This document shows positions 25,071 to 37,831 of a DNA stretch of 64,000 bases, piece after piece (position 1 is the first letter of the stretch; each line of letters opens with the position of its first letter). The DNA lies in the NCBI RefSeq assembly GCF_002776525.5, contig NC_045441.1, positions 67,399,467-67,463,466 of the forward strand. Reading direction: 5' to 3'. Both the position numbers and the translations under genes were made by a program. This stretch comes from Piliocolobus tephrosceles. Taxonomy: Eukaryota > Chordata > Mammalia > Primates > Cercopithecidae. The notes under the pieces are model-generated. The model worked only from the letters and a program-made list of their open reading frames with translations. It ran no database searches and was not told where the DNA came from.

Positions 25071-25885
25071 GACTTTTTTACAAAAGAAAACTATTTAAAT
25101 TAGGTATAACATAAGTAAACATAGGTACATAAAGACTGTCACATAGATGAAATTTCATACGGTGAACAAGACCGTGTAACAATCACTCAAATCAGAAAAT
25201 AGAACACATCTAGTACTCCAGAAGTCTCTCTCCATACTGTCTCCCATCCCTGCATTCCACCTTAATTCCTTCACTTTGCTCACAATGTAATTCCAATCCT
25301 GACTTCTACAACTATAGTCAAGTTTTCACTGTGTTTGAACTTTATATTAACATAAATGAGATCCGATATTGTATACTCTGTTGTGTGTGGAATATCTTGC
25401 TCAAGTTTATGTTTGTAAGATTCATCCACATTTTGTGTATAGTTATCATTTGTTCAGTCTCCTTTCTATATGTACACTATGTAGTCATAGGAATATATTA
25501 TAATTTTGTGTCTTAAATTTTTTTGCTATTATGAACAATGCTATAGTGTGTATTCTTGTCTATCATTTTTGGTGAACTTATGCAGTCTTCTATACTCATA
25601 ATTAGAATTGTTGAGTGACAAGCCTATGTATTTTGAGCTTTACTGCTCACTGCAAAACAGAAGACCATCATTACACTCATTTATACTCCTAACAGTATGT
25701 TTGAGAATTCCAATTACTGCAAGTCCTCTTCAAATTAAATATTGTCAATCTTTAACTTCAGCAATTCTGATGGGTGTGGTGGTATCTCATTTACAAATAA
25801 AATTTGCATTTTTCCAATTATTAATAATACTGGACATATTTTTTAGATTTAGATTACTTGGAAGTATGTTGCTTAAGTTTTAATT
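25071..25885 (-). mobile_element. L1M (L1ME-like) 3' part
   Basis: Reversed late ORF2 and 3'UTR of an old L1: 'gattcatccacattttgtgt' (25420-25439), 'attatgaacaatgctatagt' (25527-25546) and 'tctgatgggtgtggtggtat' (25766-25785). No coding frame survives. Confidence 0.78.
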
Positions 25886-27873
25886 TCTAGTTCTCTTTTT
25901 GTTACTGATTTCTAACTTAATTCCTCTGACGTCAAAGAACACAATTTAAATCATATAAAATCTGTTGAGATTTTCTTTATGGCCCAGCATATGGTAAATG
26001 TTCCATGTCCATTAGGAAGTATGTGTTTTCTCTAGATGTTAGCTGAGTATTCTATATAGCTTTATGGTCCACGTATTCAATGATGTTCAAATTTTTTACA
26101 GCCTTACTGTTTCCTGTGTCAGTCAGTTATACTTTCAGTTAATGAGAGAAATGTGGGAAAAATCTTCTGGTATAATTATACTTTATCTATTTGATATGTA
26201 TTTTTTCTCTCTTAAAGATTTTCAAGAATACAATACATTGTTATTTACTATAGTCAACATGTTGCACAGTACATCTCTTGAACTTATTCCTTCTATCAAA
26301 TTGAATTTTTTCTAGCCTCCAACCAATAAGCATGTATCTTTTTACTTGTTTTATATATTTTAAGAGTAATTAATTTAATATCCTGAATTGATGTTTGTGA
26401 TTGTAAAATATTAATTTTCATCTTCAGAAATCTTTTTAGCTTAAAGTTCACTTTATTGAATATTAGTGTAGCTACAAGCCCTATTTTGTTTAAGTTTTTA
26501 CATGCTGTATTTTTTCCAGTTTCTCACTTTTATGTGTATTAACATTTTTGTCTATTTCCTTTCTAAACAAGGTATACACTTTTTCAGTGTGATAATGCTT
26601 TATTTTAATTGGATATTTTAACTCACTCATGTAATACAAATACTGATAAACTTGTTTTAAATATATATCTTAGTACACTATTTCTGGAGTTTTTGCTTTG
26701 TTTTTATTTCTTTTCCATCCTTTCTAGCCTCATTTTATTTGATGATTTTATTATTCTCAATATTCTCTGTTTGCCACTTATGAACTTTTGATGTTTTCTG
26801 TATGTTTACCCTGGAATTACAATATTTGTCACTGACATATAAATGTTTCTTGTTAATTTTGTTAATTGGTACATTTGCCTCTTTTCTGACAATAAGAGAT
26901 CTTGGAACATTATAATCCATTTATTTCCTTTAACTTATTACTTACGTTGGGCTTACTTATTTTGATTATATTACTATTATTGCTTGATAAAGCCAATATT
27001 TATTCATATTTATGATTACAATTAACATTCTCATTATACCGCATTCCTTTCTCAAGGAATATTCAAAATATAATATTTAGTTATATTTGGGGGGTAATTT
27101 TTTCTACTTTTAGAAATAACCCTGGATATCTATTTTCTATTGGCTTTTTAAAACTTAATTAAGGATAATTTTCAGGTTATATTGTTGAGAAGTCAAATCT
27201 TTTATGAAGGCAACTTTCCTTTCACTACTTTTTATATGTCCTCTGTCATTGTATTTTCAGTAGTTGTGGTAAGATGTACTTAAGTGTGGTTTTCTTTGCA
27301 TTTACTCTGCTTGGGGCTTGAAGGTTTCCTTGCCGGTGTGGTTTGATGTCTTTCATCAATTTTGGAAATTTTCCAGCCATGTATTTTTTTAAGAATTGTT
27401 TTTTGCTCAGATATCTCCTCTTAGTTTGAGACACCAATCATACACACATTAGATCTTACTTTTTTCTCTGATTGCTTTCTGTTTTTCCTATTCGTTTTAT
27501 TGCTATGCTAAATTCAGAGTTTTCTTCTGATATATTTTGCAGTACATCAACTTTCCCTTCAGCTAATTTAAATCTGCCCTTGAATCCATCTTCTGAGTTC
27601 TTATTTCAATTTTATTTCTTGAATGTATGTTTGGTTTTCTTTCAAACATGCTAAGGTCTTCTCAAAAAATAATTTCCAGTTCTCTAATAAAATTATCAGT
27701 CTTGCTTATTTCTTTAAATATTTTAAGAATACATTTTCCAGTTTTTGACTAACCCCAATCTTAAAATCTTGTTGGCCTGTGTTTATCATTTGTTTGTTCT
27801 TCTAGTTAGTGTTCATGGTGACTGGTCTCCTGCTGTGCATAGTATTCTTTTTTTCTACAGTTTTTGTTATGTG
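25886..27873 (-). mobile_element. L1M (L1ME-like) ORF2 N-terminal and ORF1/5' part
   Basis: 'gagattttctttatggccca' (25969-25988) and 'gttttctctagatgttagct' belong to reversed ORF2. The segment 27240-27440, with 'gcttggggcttgaaggtttc' and 'caattttggaaattttccag', matches the reversed 5' portion of L1M. The sequence jumps from late ORF2 to early ORF2 at about 25885, so either a deletion or two copies meet there. Confidence 0.72.
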
Positions 27874-27883
27874 AAGTTTTCAG

Positions 27884-28202
27884 GGCTTGGTGTGGTGGTT
27901 CATGCCTGTAATGCCAGCACTTTGGGAGGCTGAGGTGGACAGATTACTTCAGGTCAGGTGTTGGAGACCAGCTTGATCAAAATGGTGAAACCCTGTCTCT
28001 ACCAAAAAATAAATAAAAATTAGCTGGTCATGGTGGTGAATGCCTATAGTATCAGCTACTTGGGAGGCTGAGGTGGGAGAATTGCTTGAATCCGGGAGGC
28101 GGAGGTTGCAGTGAGCCAAGATTGCGCCACTGCACTCCAGCCTGGGCAACAGAGTGAGACCCTGTGTCAAAAAGTAAATAAATAAAAAAATAAAAATAAA
28201 TA
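27884..28202 (+). mobile_element. Alu, full length
   Basis: Forward dimeric Alu from 'ggcttggtgtggtggttcat' to an A-rich tail with AAAT units. A 10-base duplication 'aagttttcag' flanks it (27874-27883 and 28203-28212). The internal B-box region is mutated. Confidence 0.96.
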
Positions 28203-28229
28203 AAGTTTTCAGCACAGGGCATGTTAAAA

Positions 28230-29295
28230 GTTTGTTACAGTAAAGACGCATATACACACTACCTATATTTCACTATTAACATTTTAATATGTTTACTTGA
28301 TTACTATCACATATCTACCATTTCATACATTCCTCTTATGTCCGTAGCTTATTTACTATTAATTATAAAGTTGAAAATATCAACATTCTACTCCATTATA
28401 TTTTTGATATACATAAAGTTAACTATAGTTTGATATTTATTTATAGATTTTATATTCTTTTTGATAAGACTCTAACATAATAAAATTGATTTATTTTGAG
28501 ATTTTTTTTAAACGTGTCCCACATAACTCAAGCCCATATCAAGATACGTAACACTATCATCTCCCCAAAGAGTGCCTTCATGACCTTTCCAAATCAATTT
28601 CTCACCCCATTTTAAAGTTAAAATCATATTTTGTTTTTATTCATAATACATTTGTTGTAGTTTTTTGGAACTATATAAAAATAGAGCCATATAATATGTG
28701 TATTTTGTGTTAGAAGGCCTGTATCACTCAGTTTAATGTTTTTGAGTTTCATCCATGTTTTTATATGTATCAGTAGTGTATTCCTTTTTATTACTGAGTA
28801 GTATTCCATTGCATAGGTGTATATTAGTTAATCTGCTCTCCTATTGGCAGATACCTTTATATAATTAAGGTTTTGGACATTATGAAAAAAATTGCTGTGA
28901 ACATTTGTCTCAAGTTTTTCTGTGGACATGTTTTCATTTTTCTTGGGTAAATTCCTAGACTTGGAATCATGTGCTTTGGTTTACAAGAAATTACCAAGCC
29001 TTTTTCAGAAGAGTTTATACTATTTTGCATTCCCACAACTGTTATATGAAAATCCTAGTTGCTTCATATCATCACCAACAGTTGGTGTCTACAATCTTTA
29101 TTCTTATTCATTCCTGTGGATATATTGTGGTATTCAACTGCAGGTTTAATTTGCATTTGCTTGATAACTAACGATGTTGATCACTCTTTCATGTTTTTAT
29201 TTACAGTATATATGCCATTTAAAAAAATTGTGTGGGTTGTCTTTATTGAATCATATATTTTATATTCTTCTTGCCAGTCCTCAGACATACCCTGA
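28230..29295 (-). mobile_element. second L1M copy, 3' end of ORF2 and 3'UTR
   Basis: Reversed old L1: 'ttactgagtagtattccatt' (28791-28810), 'tctgtggacatgttttcatt' (28919-28938), 'gaaattaccaagcctttttc' (28987-29006) and 'gcattcccacaactgttata' (29027-29046). It repeats the same part of L1 as 25071-25885, so it is a separate insertion. Confidence 0.82.
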
Positions 29296-29685
29296 CTAAT
29301 ATTTATGTTCTGAAAAGTATTTTCTTCAAAAATTGTTGTAGAAATAATTTAATGCCAATGATGATATTACCTTATTATAGACACAATTTCTATTCTCTAT
29401 TAATACTTCAGGCTGTTACAATCTGAAAACAATTTAATGTCATTCTATAGAACAAGATGATTCTAAACTGGGCTGCAGTGCCTGCTAGAAATGATCTTTT
29501 GTCATTGATGTTGCAGTAGAGGGTTTCAACCTAAACCGAAAGGGTTGCAGCACTAAACCCTCTCTAATATTAGACTTAAACTCTCAGATTTGTCTTACCT
29601 ACCCTAATCTCTTTCTTTCTTATTCTCTGGGTTGTACTCAGCTTATTAAGGTATTGTCTTCATCTCTATACTCCCTTTTCTAGAC
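29296..29685. other. single-copy spacer
   Basis: Nothing recognisable. Confidence 0.4.
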
Positions 29686-29689
29686 TCTG

Positions 29690-30357
29690 TTTTGTGATAT
29701 TGAAATTAGAAATCTGCAAAACACATCTCAGCTCTGCTTCCTGGCTCAATAATTGGCTCTTCCCAAAAGATGCTCCAGAGAAAGACTACAAGCCTGGATG
29801 AAGAAGAGGGACTTGCTTGTTCCTGTTTTTGTGGCATCCTGTGAGCTCTTTATCTGCTTGTAGCTTTGAGTCACTACAGCAATGTTTCTTCATCCAAGCA
29901 GGAAAAATTTCTTCTTACACCAGCAATTACATCTGGTTTGCCATTTTATCAACCCTTGCATAATCATTTTCATTTTGTCTCACTCCTAGAGAGACCAACA
30001 CTAAATAACTTGGTGCCCTATTTTTAGAAGTCAGGATTCCAGGCTTATAAGATTCCAAGAATGGAGACACCAACATTAGCTGTGCAGGACCTCCTTAGCA
30101 AAGGTTTTAGTCTTGGCTTCTTAGGGGCCTTTCCTATAAACTTTAATAACTTAAATATAATTTCTCTGTCCTTTCAACTCCATGGGTGTTAACTATTCTT
30201 TGTAATTGCTATAATTATGATACTTTAGAGATCTCATTTTAGGCTTTCAGAAAACCAGTTAACGATTATTTACATTAAGTTTTCTCTTTTCAAATAACTG
30301 GTATGGCTTCTGTTTGCTGAATGGACCTAATATAGAAATTGGTATCAGGAGTTGCCC
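29690..30357 (+). mobile_element. probable ERVL-class LTR remnant with primer-site-like edge
   Basis: Text such as 'ttgaaattagaaatctgcaa' (29699-29718) and 'agatgctccagagaaagact' (29768-29787) resembles ERVL-type LTR sequence. It ends at 'gacctaatatagaaat' followed by TGGTATCAGGAGTTGCCC (30340-30357), which resembles a leucine-tRNA primer binding site. Family is not resolved and no viral gene is present. Confidence 0.4.
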
Positions 30358-30854
30358 CAACAAAGAGACTCCAATATGAAGTTGTAGGATGTGGTTGTTC
30401 ATATGATTGGGCTTGAAAGTGGGTTGAGCTCCTTTCCAAGGGGAAATTGGCTGTTATTTATCCATGGTAGTATTAAACAAACCACTTCTTGTAGTGGATT
30501 GTGCTGAAGTGCCAACTGATGCAGGAGTTTCCGGGGAGTGAGTGGCTCCTATCCCTGAATGTGTTAGTCTGTACTGATGAATGTGAAGATTGTTGTGTGT
30601 AATGAGTTCTCTGAGTTCTCTAGAATATTTACAAATATAAACTAAAAAGCTTCAGTGTTTAATCTGTGTATTTGTATTGTATATATTAACTATATTCTTT
30701 TCCTTCTTCTCTTTTTTATTTAATTCAAGTTAAATTGAAAGCATTGAAATTTGTTCTTTATGTGATAGGATATTTAGATGGGGTCAGGACTGAATTGGGG
30801 CAGTAATGAACACAGCTCATTATAATTTATTTTTCTAGCTTGTATACTCTAATG

Positions 30855-31312
30855 TCCCTGTATCAATTGTTTATTGCTACATGACAAACCATTAAGATGT
30901 AATAGCTTCAAATAATTTATTAGCTCATGAGCTTGTGTTTTGGCAATTTCTGGTGGTTAATGCCAGGTGTCAGCGAGGTCTCTCTCTCTCTCTCTTTCTC
31001 GCTCTCTCTCTCATATATACATGATCTCTCATGCCCTGGTTTTCTACATGGTGGTAGCAGCATTTCAAGAAGGCAAATGAAGAAGCTGTGAGGTATCTTG
31101 ACGCCTAGGTTCAGAAGTTACACAGCGTCACTTCCTCTGCATTCAGTTGGCCAAAGCTAGTCACAAGGCTAATCCAGATTCAAGAGGTGAAATAGATTCT
31201 GCTTTTCATGGGTGTGGTAATAACTCATATTGAAAATGAGTGTGCATACATAGCTGGAAATAATTTATATGGCCATATTTGCAAATAAACTACCACAATC
31301 TCATTCTAAGAA
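30855..31312 (-). mobile_element. ancient interspersed repeat, family unresolved
   Basis: 'tgtttattgctacatgacaa' at the left and 'cacagcgtcacttcctctgc' (31121-31140) with 'caaataaactaccacaatct' at the right form a layout I recognise as a common dispersed mammalian repeat. I cannot name the family. A (TC)n tract lies inside at 30982-31013. Confidence 0.45.
30982..31013. repeat. (TC)n microsatellite
   Basis: Near-pure TC run with two interruptions. Confidence 0.9.
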
Positions 31313-31638
31313 ATGATTAACATCAGATTACTCATTTTTTCCACTATTTATTATTTCTCCATCTCCTCACTTCCTTTCTTGTGCTTAGATTATAGATTTG
31401 TTACTAAAAGCATGCCCTTTGATCCATGTTCAAATGCTTTGTGAATCTCTCCCTCAGGCATACATTCCTAGGAAATCCAAACCCACATTTAACAAGCTCT
31501 TTACCTATAGCATGCCTGTATCCAGGAATATTAGTAAAAATATTTCACTACTATTTAATATGATATGACTATTTAGAAAGGATTCCTCTCTATAGATTTT
31601 AAGTATTATCCTTGACTTCATTTGAGTAAAGTTGCAAA

Positions 31639-31680
31639 ACACACACATACACGCGTGCGCGCGCGCACACACACACACAC
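31639..31680. repeat. 42-base alternating purine-pyrimidine tract, Z-DNA-prone
   Basis: The tract is (CA)n, one TA step, then CGCGTGCGCGCGCGC, then (CA)n. Purine and pyrimidine alternate without a break over 42 bases. Confidence 0.92.
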
Positions 31681-31789
31681 CCCTATGCTTTCTCATCTCA
31701 TTTTCATTCATGACAGCAAATCCCATGCTGTCTGTAAGTGTACTTAGTAATTCTACCATCATTTATTCTTAAACGCTTGTGTTGACTGT

Positions 31790-33515
31790 TTTGTAGTTGT
31801 TTCTTTAACCTTCTGCATCAACCCTTTCAGTTTTCCCATTGTCAGCTGATGACTTCACTTTTTTTTATTTCAATGATAAAATAGCGTAATCAGAAGAGAC
31901 ATATCTTATCTCTTCCAACTCCAGTTAAACTTTCCATTCCTCTTGTTATAATGAATAAATTCTTTCTGCTTCTATCTCTAGCCACTTGTGTACTAAATTA
32001 AACTTCTTCTTGTCTCATCAAAGACTTTCCTTATCATTTTTTCACTTCTTCCTGTCCTACTAGATTATTTCATCAAAACACAAATATGCTTCAATATATC
32101 TTATTACTTAAAAAAAAAAAAACTCACAAAACTTTCCTGAACCCATTTCTCTAAATTCTCTCCAGCTCTTGCCCATTTATCTAATCCTCTTTTTAGCAAA
32201 ACTCCTTAAGAGAATTTTATACACTTCCTGTTTACTTATTTTCCATCACTTTCTCTTAAGTTTGGTGAATTGGATTTTCTTCTCCACTACTCTAATAAAA
32301 TTCCTCCAATATAATTGAAAATCCAACCTGTGTTTCTTCTTACATGACTTAACAGATGCAGTTCAATTCACTACTTCTTGAAACACGTTTTTGTTGTTAT
32401 TTTGTTGTCATGTTGTATTGTGCTTTTGCTTGGCTTTTATATTATACTCTGGTTTTCTTCCTGGCTGCAACTTCTTATCTTTTGCTAGACCTTCTTACTA
32501 GTTTGGGTCACTAAAGGTTGGAGTGCTCCTGTGCTCAGTTCTTGGGTTTTTTTCTCTTCTCTAACTGTATATACTTACTAGTGATCTCATCTAACTTTGA
32601 GGCTATAAGTACCATTGAATGTCATCATCATTGACTCCAAAGAACACATCTTTAGCTCCAATTTTCCACCCTGAGCTGCAGACTCATACAGTAAATACCT
32701 AGTAGGCATAATTTACCCTAACACCGGTCTTCCTAATCTGGTAAACAGCACTATTATTCTAGCTGCTCATGTCAAATTTAGAAGTGATTCTTAATTGCCC
32801 TTTCCTTCATCACCCATATATATTACCAAGTCCTGGCAACTACTTTCAAATGATTTCTGACATGTCCATCATGTTTCATCTGTAAGAACTTCCAGGTTCT
32901 ACATGTATCCCTAGAACTTACTCTTCATATCTCCATATAGTAGCCAGACAAATCTCCAAAAATTCTACTTCAGATCTCATCACTCCTCGCTTTGTAAGTC
33001 TCCAGTACTTCTCCATTACATTTACAATAAAATCCAAGCTCCTTAACAAGAGCCACAGGAGCCAAAATGAAATCACCCTGCCTACTCTTTGGATCAACTC
33101 CCATCAGTCTTTTCTATTCTCATAGTTCTTGAGGTACTGTGGCATTCATATTGTTCCCTAAAAAATCCAAACTAATTCCAACCAAAGGTGCTCATACCTG
33201 CTGTTCCACCTGCCTTTCTACTTCTTTATATTTTTCATGTCTCTTCTGAAATGTCACTCTACAAAGAAAACTTCCCTGAACGGCTAATATAAATCATATA
33301 GAATTGTTCCTATCTTCCATATATTTTCCACAGGGTCCATATTATTGTTATTTAGCTGTTCATTTTCTTGTTTATATTTCATATCTTCCTTAAAATATTT
33401 TTCCTCTAAGATTAGTATTCTGTATTTTTTGCTGTGGTACCTACACATTAAATGCTAGCACACAGTAAATGCTAAATTAATATTTAAAATGAATGAAATA
33501 AATAAATATCACAGC
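31790..33515 (+). mobile_element. long L2 LINE (about 1.7 kb, RT region to 3' end)
   Basis: The order of L2 motifs is kept: the reverse transcriptase region (32340-32560, including 'cttgggtttttttctcttct'), the mid part 'cagatctcatcactcctcgc' (32971-32990), 'aaatccaagctccttaacaa' (33030-33049), 'tgctgttccacctgcctttc' (33199-33218), 'tctgaaatgtcactctacaa' (33245-33264), and a final 'agcacacagtaaatgctaaa' (33458-33477) before a GAATGAA-like end. All frames are broken. This is longer than most L2 copies. Confidence 0.8.
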
Positions 33516-34093
33516 TTGGAATTACAATTGAAATGTTAAGGAATTTTTAAATAAGCCCCAATTAACTTTATGTTAGAGTTGCAATATAAATGATTTTCAA
33601 TTCTTTTTCCCTCTTCTATTTCTGTGTTGTAAAGCTACATGGTCCAGCTTATTCTCTGTAGGACTTTACTGTCAAAACATTATTATTTAGATAGGCATCA
33701 GAGTATGCTTACAAATTGACATTTGTAGCCTATAAAAGGAGTTTTAAAAATTCAATATAAAGCTATTTTTTTTTTTACAAAAGAGATACCTGCATAAAAA
33801 GTGGGAGTAAAGATTAACAATATCCACCCAAATCCATATTACCACAATTTTTAAGTAAAATTATTAGTTACTTAAAAAATGAAACACTAATTTAACTTAG
33901 AACCAAATGTATAACGCTTTAACTTAAAGGTTGATTTATTTATTTAACAGATTAATGTAGGGCCCATTATATGCTATATATATTTGTTGTTACTAGACAA
34001 ACATTCTACAAAACATATTTAATCCCAATTTTATGGAGTTCCACAGTTAGTTATGAGGAGGCAGACAAACATCAATAAATAAAATTGATCATT
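33516..34093. other. single-copy AT-rich DNA
   Basis: No repeat or gene recognised. Confidence 0.45.
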
Positions 34094-34095
34094 GT

Positions 34096-34192
34096 ATTTT
34101 TAGTAGAGACGGGGTCTCACCATGCTGGTCAGGCTGGTCTCAAACTCCTGACTTCAAGTAATCTGCCTGCCTTGGTCTCCCAAAGTACTGGG
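34096..34192 (-). mobile_element. partial Alu left arm
   Basis: About 97 bases of reversed left arm, from 'ttgtatttttagtagagacg' to 'ctcccaaagtactggga'. Both the right arm and the first 30 or so bases are absent. A short 'attgat' occurs on each side. It is a fragment or a free left monomer. Confidence 0.85.
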
Positions 34193-35435
34193 AATTTTTT
34201 GAATTGATTAATCACAAAAGATACGATAACATCCATGGCAAGCAAGAAAACTGCTTCTGGATGGAAAGAACATCTTGCTAGAACTGTTAGCTTCACTTAT
34301 CTGAGAATATTACTTTGACTTTTGTGGAGCCATTTAACAACAGGCTTGCTGATTTTGTATAGTTCCTTCCAATAACAGAAAGCATCTGCCTGATGCAAAT
34401 GCTTCAGGCATCAGAAACAGAGTTAAGACATGTTAAGACTACCCATTTCTGGAAAAGAGAAAAAAAGTAGCTAGGCCAGGGGAGACATTAATAGCTGCAG
34501 AACAAACTTGAACATCAAAGCACATCAAATAGAAAGACAAGAACTCTACTGAGTTTGTGCAGAAGCCGACAGTCTTCTGTGAGTTGTGGGAACCTTCATA
34601 GAAGGCCACATTGATACAGAAAAAAGCTGCCAATTAGGGTGGAATATTGTTACTTTTCCCTTTACTTTAAATATATTATTTTTCTTTGGATTTAAACATG
34701 CATACGTCATGTTAACCATAGTGTTAATTACAGTGTTTCTTTGAAATAGCAAATGTGCAGAACAGTTTTACGCAGACATCGTTGTCTTTGTATTTTACAT
34801 CTGAAAGTGCAAAAGCTACACCTGGAGAACTCTCACACTAAGCTATTTTTCTCCTTCTTCTTCATTATGCCAAGAATCCATAACATGCAAAGAATTCTTT
34901 GAAATAATTCTAACTGTATGTATGTGTGTATGCTTGCACATGTGTATTTATATATACATATGTGAATATAATGAATACGTATGTCTACATTTTAATAGTT
35001 ATGCAAAATTCCTTTGCATAATTTCTTCTATAAAGACTTGTTACTAAATTGTCACATCTTATAATAAATGATATTTTAAAAATAAAGAAAATGTATTATT
35101 CCTCTTTCTTTAATGTGTCTTAACCATTCAACTCTTATTTTAGTGACACAGCAATGCAATTATAATTTTATTCTTTGTATTTAAAATCAAGCATACTAAG
35201 GTCATTATTATTATTATTATAGTATCATGAGGTATTTAGAAATATCTTTAAAATAGCTGTTTATTTTGCTTGGCTAGCATATCTGGAGAAATATTTTGAT
35301 TTTATAAATTTAGAAACTGTGCATGTTGTAGTAAGTAGGGTTAAACTTTAAAGATATTGTGTAAAATGAGAAACACTTATTGAGAGAATTATTTTTGTTT
35401 GTGATAAAGGATTTGACAAGAAATATCTTCTCATC
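34193..35435. other. single-copy DNA with (ATT)6
   Basis: No repeat family recognised except (ATT)6 at 35203-35220. A 7-base inverted repeat (TGCCTGA 34387-34393, TCAGGCA 34404-34410) surrounds ATGCAAAT. Confidence 0.45.
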
Positions 35436-35812
35436 CATTACAAATTTCATGGCTGAGATGCCTATAACGAAAGGCATATTGACAAGAGAAAAGCATATGA
35501 ATTTATTTAGCATAAGTTTTATGTAACACGGGAGGCTTTAAAAATGAAACCACCAAAGAAACAGGGAAAACTGTATTTTTATAGATATTTGTGCAACATG
35601 ATTGGAGGACAATGGTGTGATATAATGGTAATAAATTGCAGGGGCACTTAGGAAGTCTTGTTTGTTGAGAGTCTCTTCTCTGTGTCCCAGTGTCTTCAGA
35701 GATAAGAGTATTCTTTTCCTCTGAGTACAGAGAGGGCCCCTCTGGGATGAACTATTTCAGAAAAAGGTCAGTCAGTTTTTCTTGCCTGCTTCAGGAAAGA
35801 AAAGTGGTTGAT
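35436..35812. mobile_element. LTR/ERV-like remnant, left part
   Basis: 'aaagcatatgaatttattta' (35490-35509), 'acacgggaggctttaaaaat' (35526-35545) and 'agagggcccctctgggatga' (35731-35750) resemble a dispersed ERV-type repeat, which seems to resume after the Alu at 36095. Family and orientation are not resolved, and no coding remains. Confidence 0.35.
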
Positions 35813-35815
35813 TGA

Positions 35816-36088
35816 GAGGGGTGGCTCATGCCTATAATCCCAGCACTTTGGGAGACTGAGGAGGGAGGATCGCTTGAGGTCAGGAGTTGAGACTAGCCTA
35901 AGCAATGTAGCAAGAACCCAGCTCTATCCAAAAAATTAGGTGTGTGTGATGGCATGTGTCTATACCTCAGCTACTTCGGAGGCTGAGGTGGGAGGACTGC
36001 TTGAGTCCAGTGAAGCATGATTGTGCTATGACACTACAGTCTGGGTGACAGAGTAAGACCTTGTATCTAAGAAAAAAAATAAAAAGGA
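35816..36088 (+). mobile_element. Alu (old, J-like)
   Basis: A forward Alu with many differences: 'ggctcatgcctataatccca' (35823-35842), then the second arm from 'atctacctcag'-like text through 'ctgggtgacagagtaagacc' (36041-36060) and an A-rich tail. Divergence and the right-arm sequence favour an AluJ-age copy. Confidence 0.92.
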
Positions 36089-36094
36089 GAAACG

Positions 36095-36240
36095 GATGGA
36101 AAAAACGTCAGGAAGACTATCCAGCTTCTGCAGTTTTCTGGACCTCCTTTGGCTTAAAATACTCAGTGTGCTAAGGTATCATATTTTGGGGTAGCATGTC
36201 CTAAACCCCATCAGTGGACATTCCTCTTTGAGAAATGGTT
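36095..36240. mobile_element. LTR/ERV-like remnant, right part
   Basis: 'tggcttaaaatactcagtgt' (36150-36169) and 'attttggggtagcatgtcct' (36183-36202) continue the repeat seen left of the Alu. Confidence 0.35.
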
Positions 36241-37242
36241 TCTATAACTATTCAAAAAGCTAACTAGTTTGATCTCCCACAAGTACATGTAAAATATTAT
36301 GAATAAAGCTTCAAAGCTATGTTTTCTCATCTTTATCTATTAGGTCACCCAAGGCACCTATTTCCTCCTGTAACTCTGATGTTTATAATGAAGACAGCAA
36401 TTTCATAACCGACAAATACTAAAACAGAATCAGGAGAGTAAAATAATATATGTCTCTATTTTTACCTTGCTTTTCTGAGCCAGTAAGAGAAGTCTTCATA
36501 CTATAATATGGTTTCCCCTAAAGTCTATTTAGATTATGTTGCCCAACACATAGCACAGAAAACTGTTACTACCAAGTTTATAACTACTTTAAAAATAATT
36601 GATCAAGTTAGAATGTCTTTTGTGGATTATGACATTTAACATATGACCTAAATAGTGGTTCTATCAAACTAGGACATACTTTTCCTGACTCCTCATAAAT
36701 GACAAAATATATTAAACTTTTGAAAATATAAGTTTTTGCATGTTTCATAATAGCAAATCCCAGCTCATATATATATATAAAAGAATGGAGAGAGAGAAGA
36801 AAAAGAAAACAATTCCACAAAATTCACAAAACAGTTTGTCTTAAATACTTATTATATTGAAAGAATTGTATTTGCCTAGTATTATGGCTATCTGAAATTC
36901 AAGGAATAGAGAGATGAAAGAAATTATCTATTTTCTTAAATACTTACAGAAGAATGTTTTACTTTGTCTACCCCACCACCAAATGCGTGTTGACTCTTCA
37001 CAGCATTTTTTTGACACTTGATCTTCCTCACATAGCACTGTTTTGACCTAAGGCCAAAAAATGTCTTCACTGCCTTCAGAACTAGGTAGTTTCTCTTTTG
37101 TTTCATTTCTGATTTTATTTCGTTTGTATACATTTACAAAGTATAATAAAGCTAACACCATATATTAACCTTCATTAACATATTTCCATCAGAAAACTCA
37201 TACCATGTAATGACAACATTGTATTCTGTCAATTTTTAAAAG

Positions 37243-37281
37243 TTCAGAACTGTAAGAAATTGCCATAGCCCTGCATTAATG
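37243..37281 (+). repeat. 39-base direct repeat, copy 1
   Basis: Matches copy 2 at 37832-37870 at 35 of 39 positions, starting 'ttcagaact' and sharing 'gccatagccct'. It is not part of a recognised family. Confidence 0.75.
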
Positions 37282-37831
37282 TGGAAAATCCTCTTGAGTG
37301 CACTTAGCTATTAAACCAAAATTTCAGCTCTATGCATTGAATTAAATGATAAGAGTGATAAATCAATTACCACAGAAGAGCTTTTAGTAGATCACATGAC
37401 TACATCGTTTTGAATGAGAAGACAAATCACTGACTTTATAAAGCACTGATCAAACCTGAGATACTTGCAGGGTGAAAAAATGAGAAAGCAAATGTAGGTA
37501 GAAATGGGTGGTACATGTCATCCCCTGTCAGATGAAGACCCAAAGTGGAAGATACAGCAGGTTGGTATTATATGCAATTTTACATGCTAAGGTTTAAATA
37601 TGATTATTATGTGAAACACACAGTGCAGTGCTCAAACACAGTAGGTACAACAGCCCCAGTGAATGTGAATAGATGTGATTAGAGAGGAAGTCGCATAAAA
37701 ATCTGATAGAAAGCAAGAGAAAAGTCCAATTTGCCCCCCTAGGCCTACTTCAGTGACTTAAATACCAACCACCAGATTAATTCATTGTTTTCAGGGGAAC
37801 AAAGGTCAGAATTCAAATGTGCTACCTGGGC

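Noticed and set aside
31505..31762. 85-residue minus-strand frame with a Cys/Val/Ala/His-rich stretch
   Set aside because: The unusual residues come from translating the CA/CG repeat.
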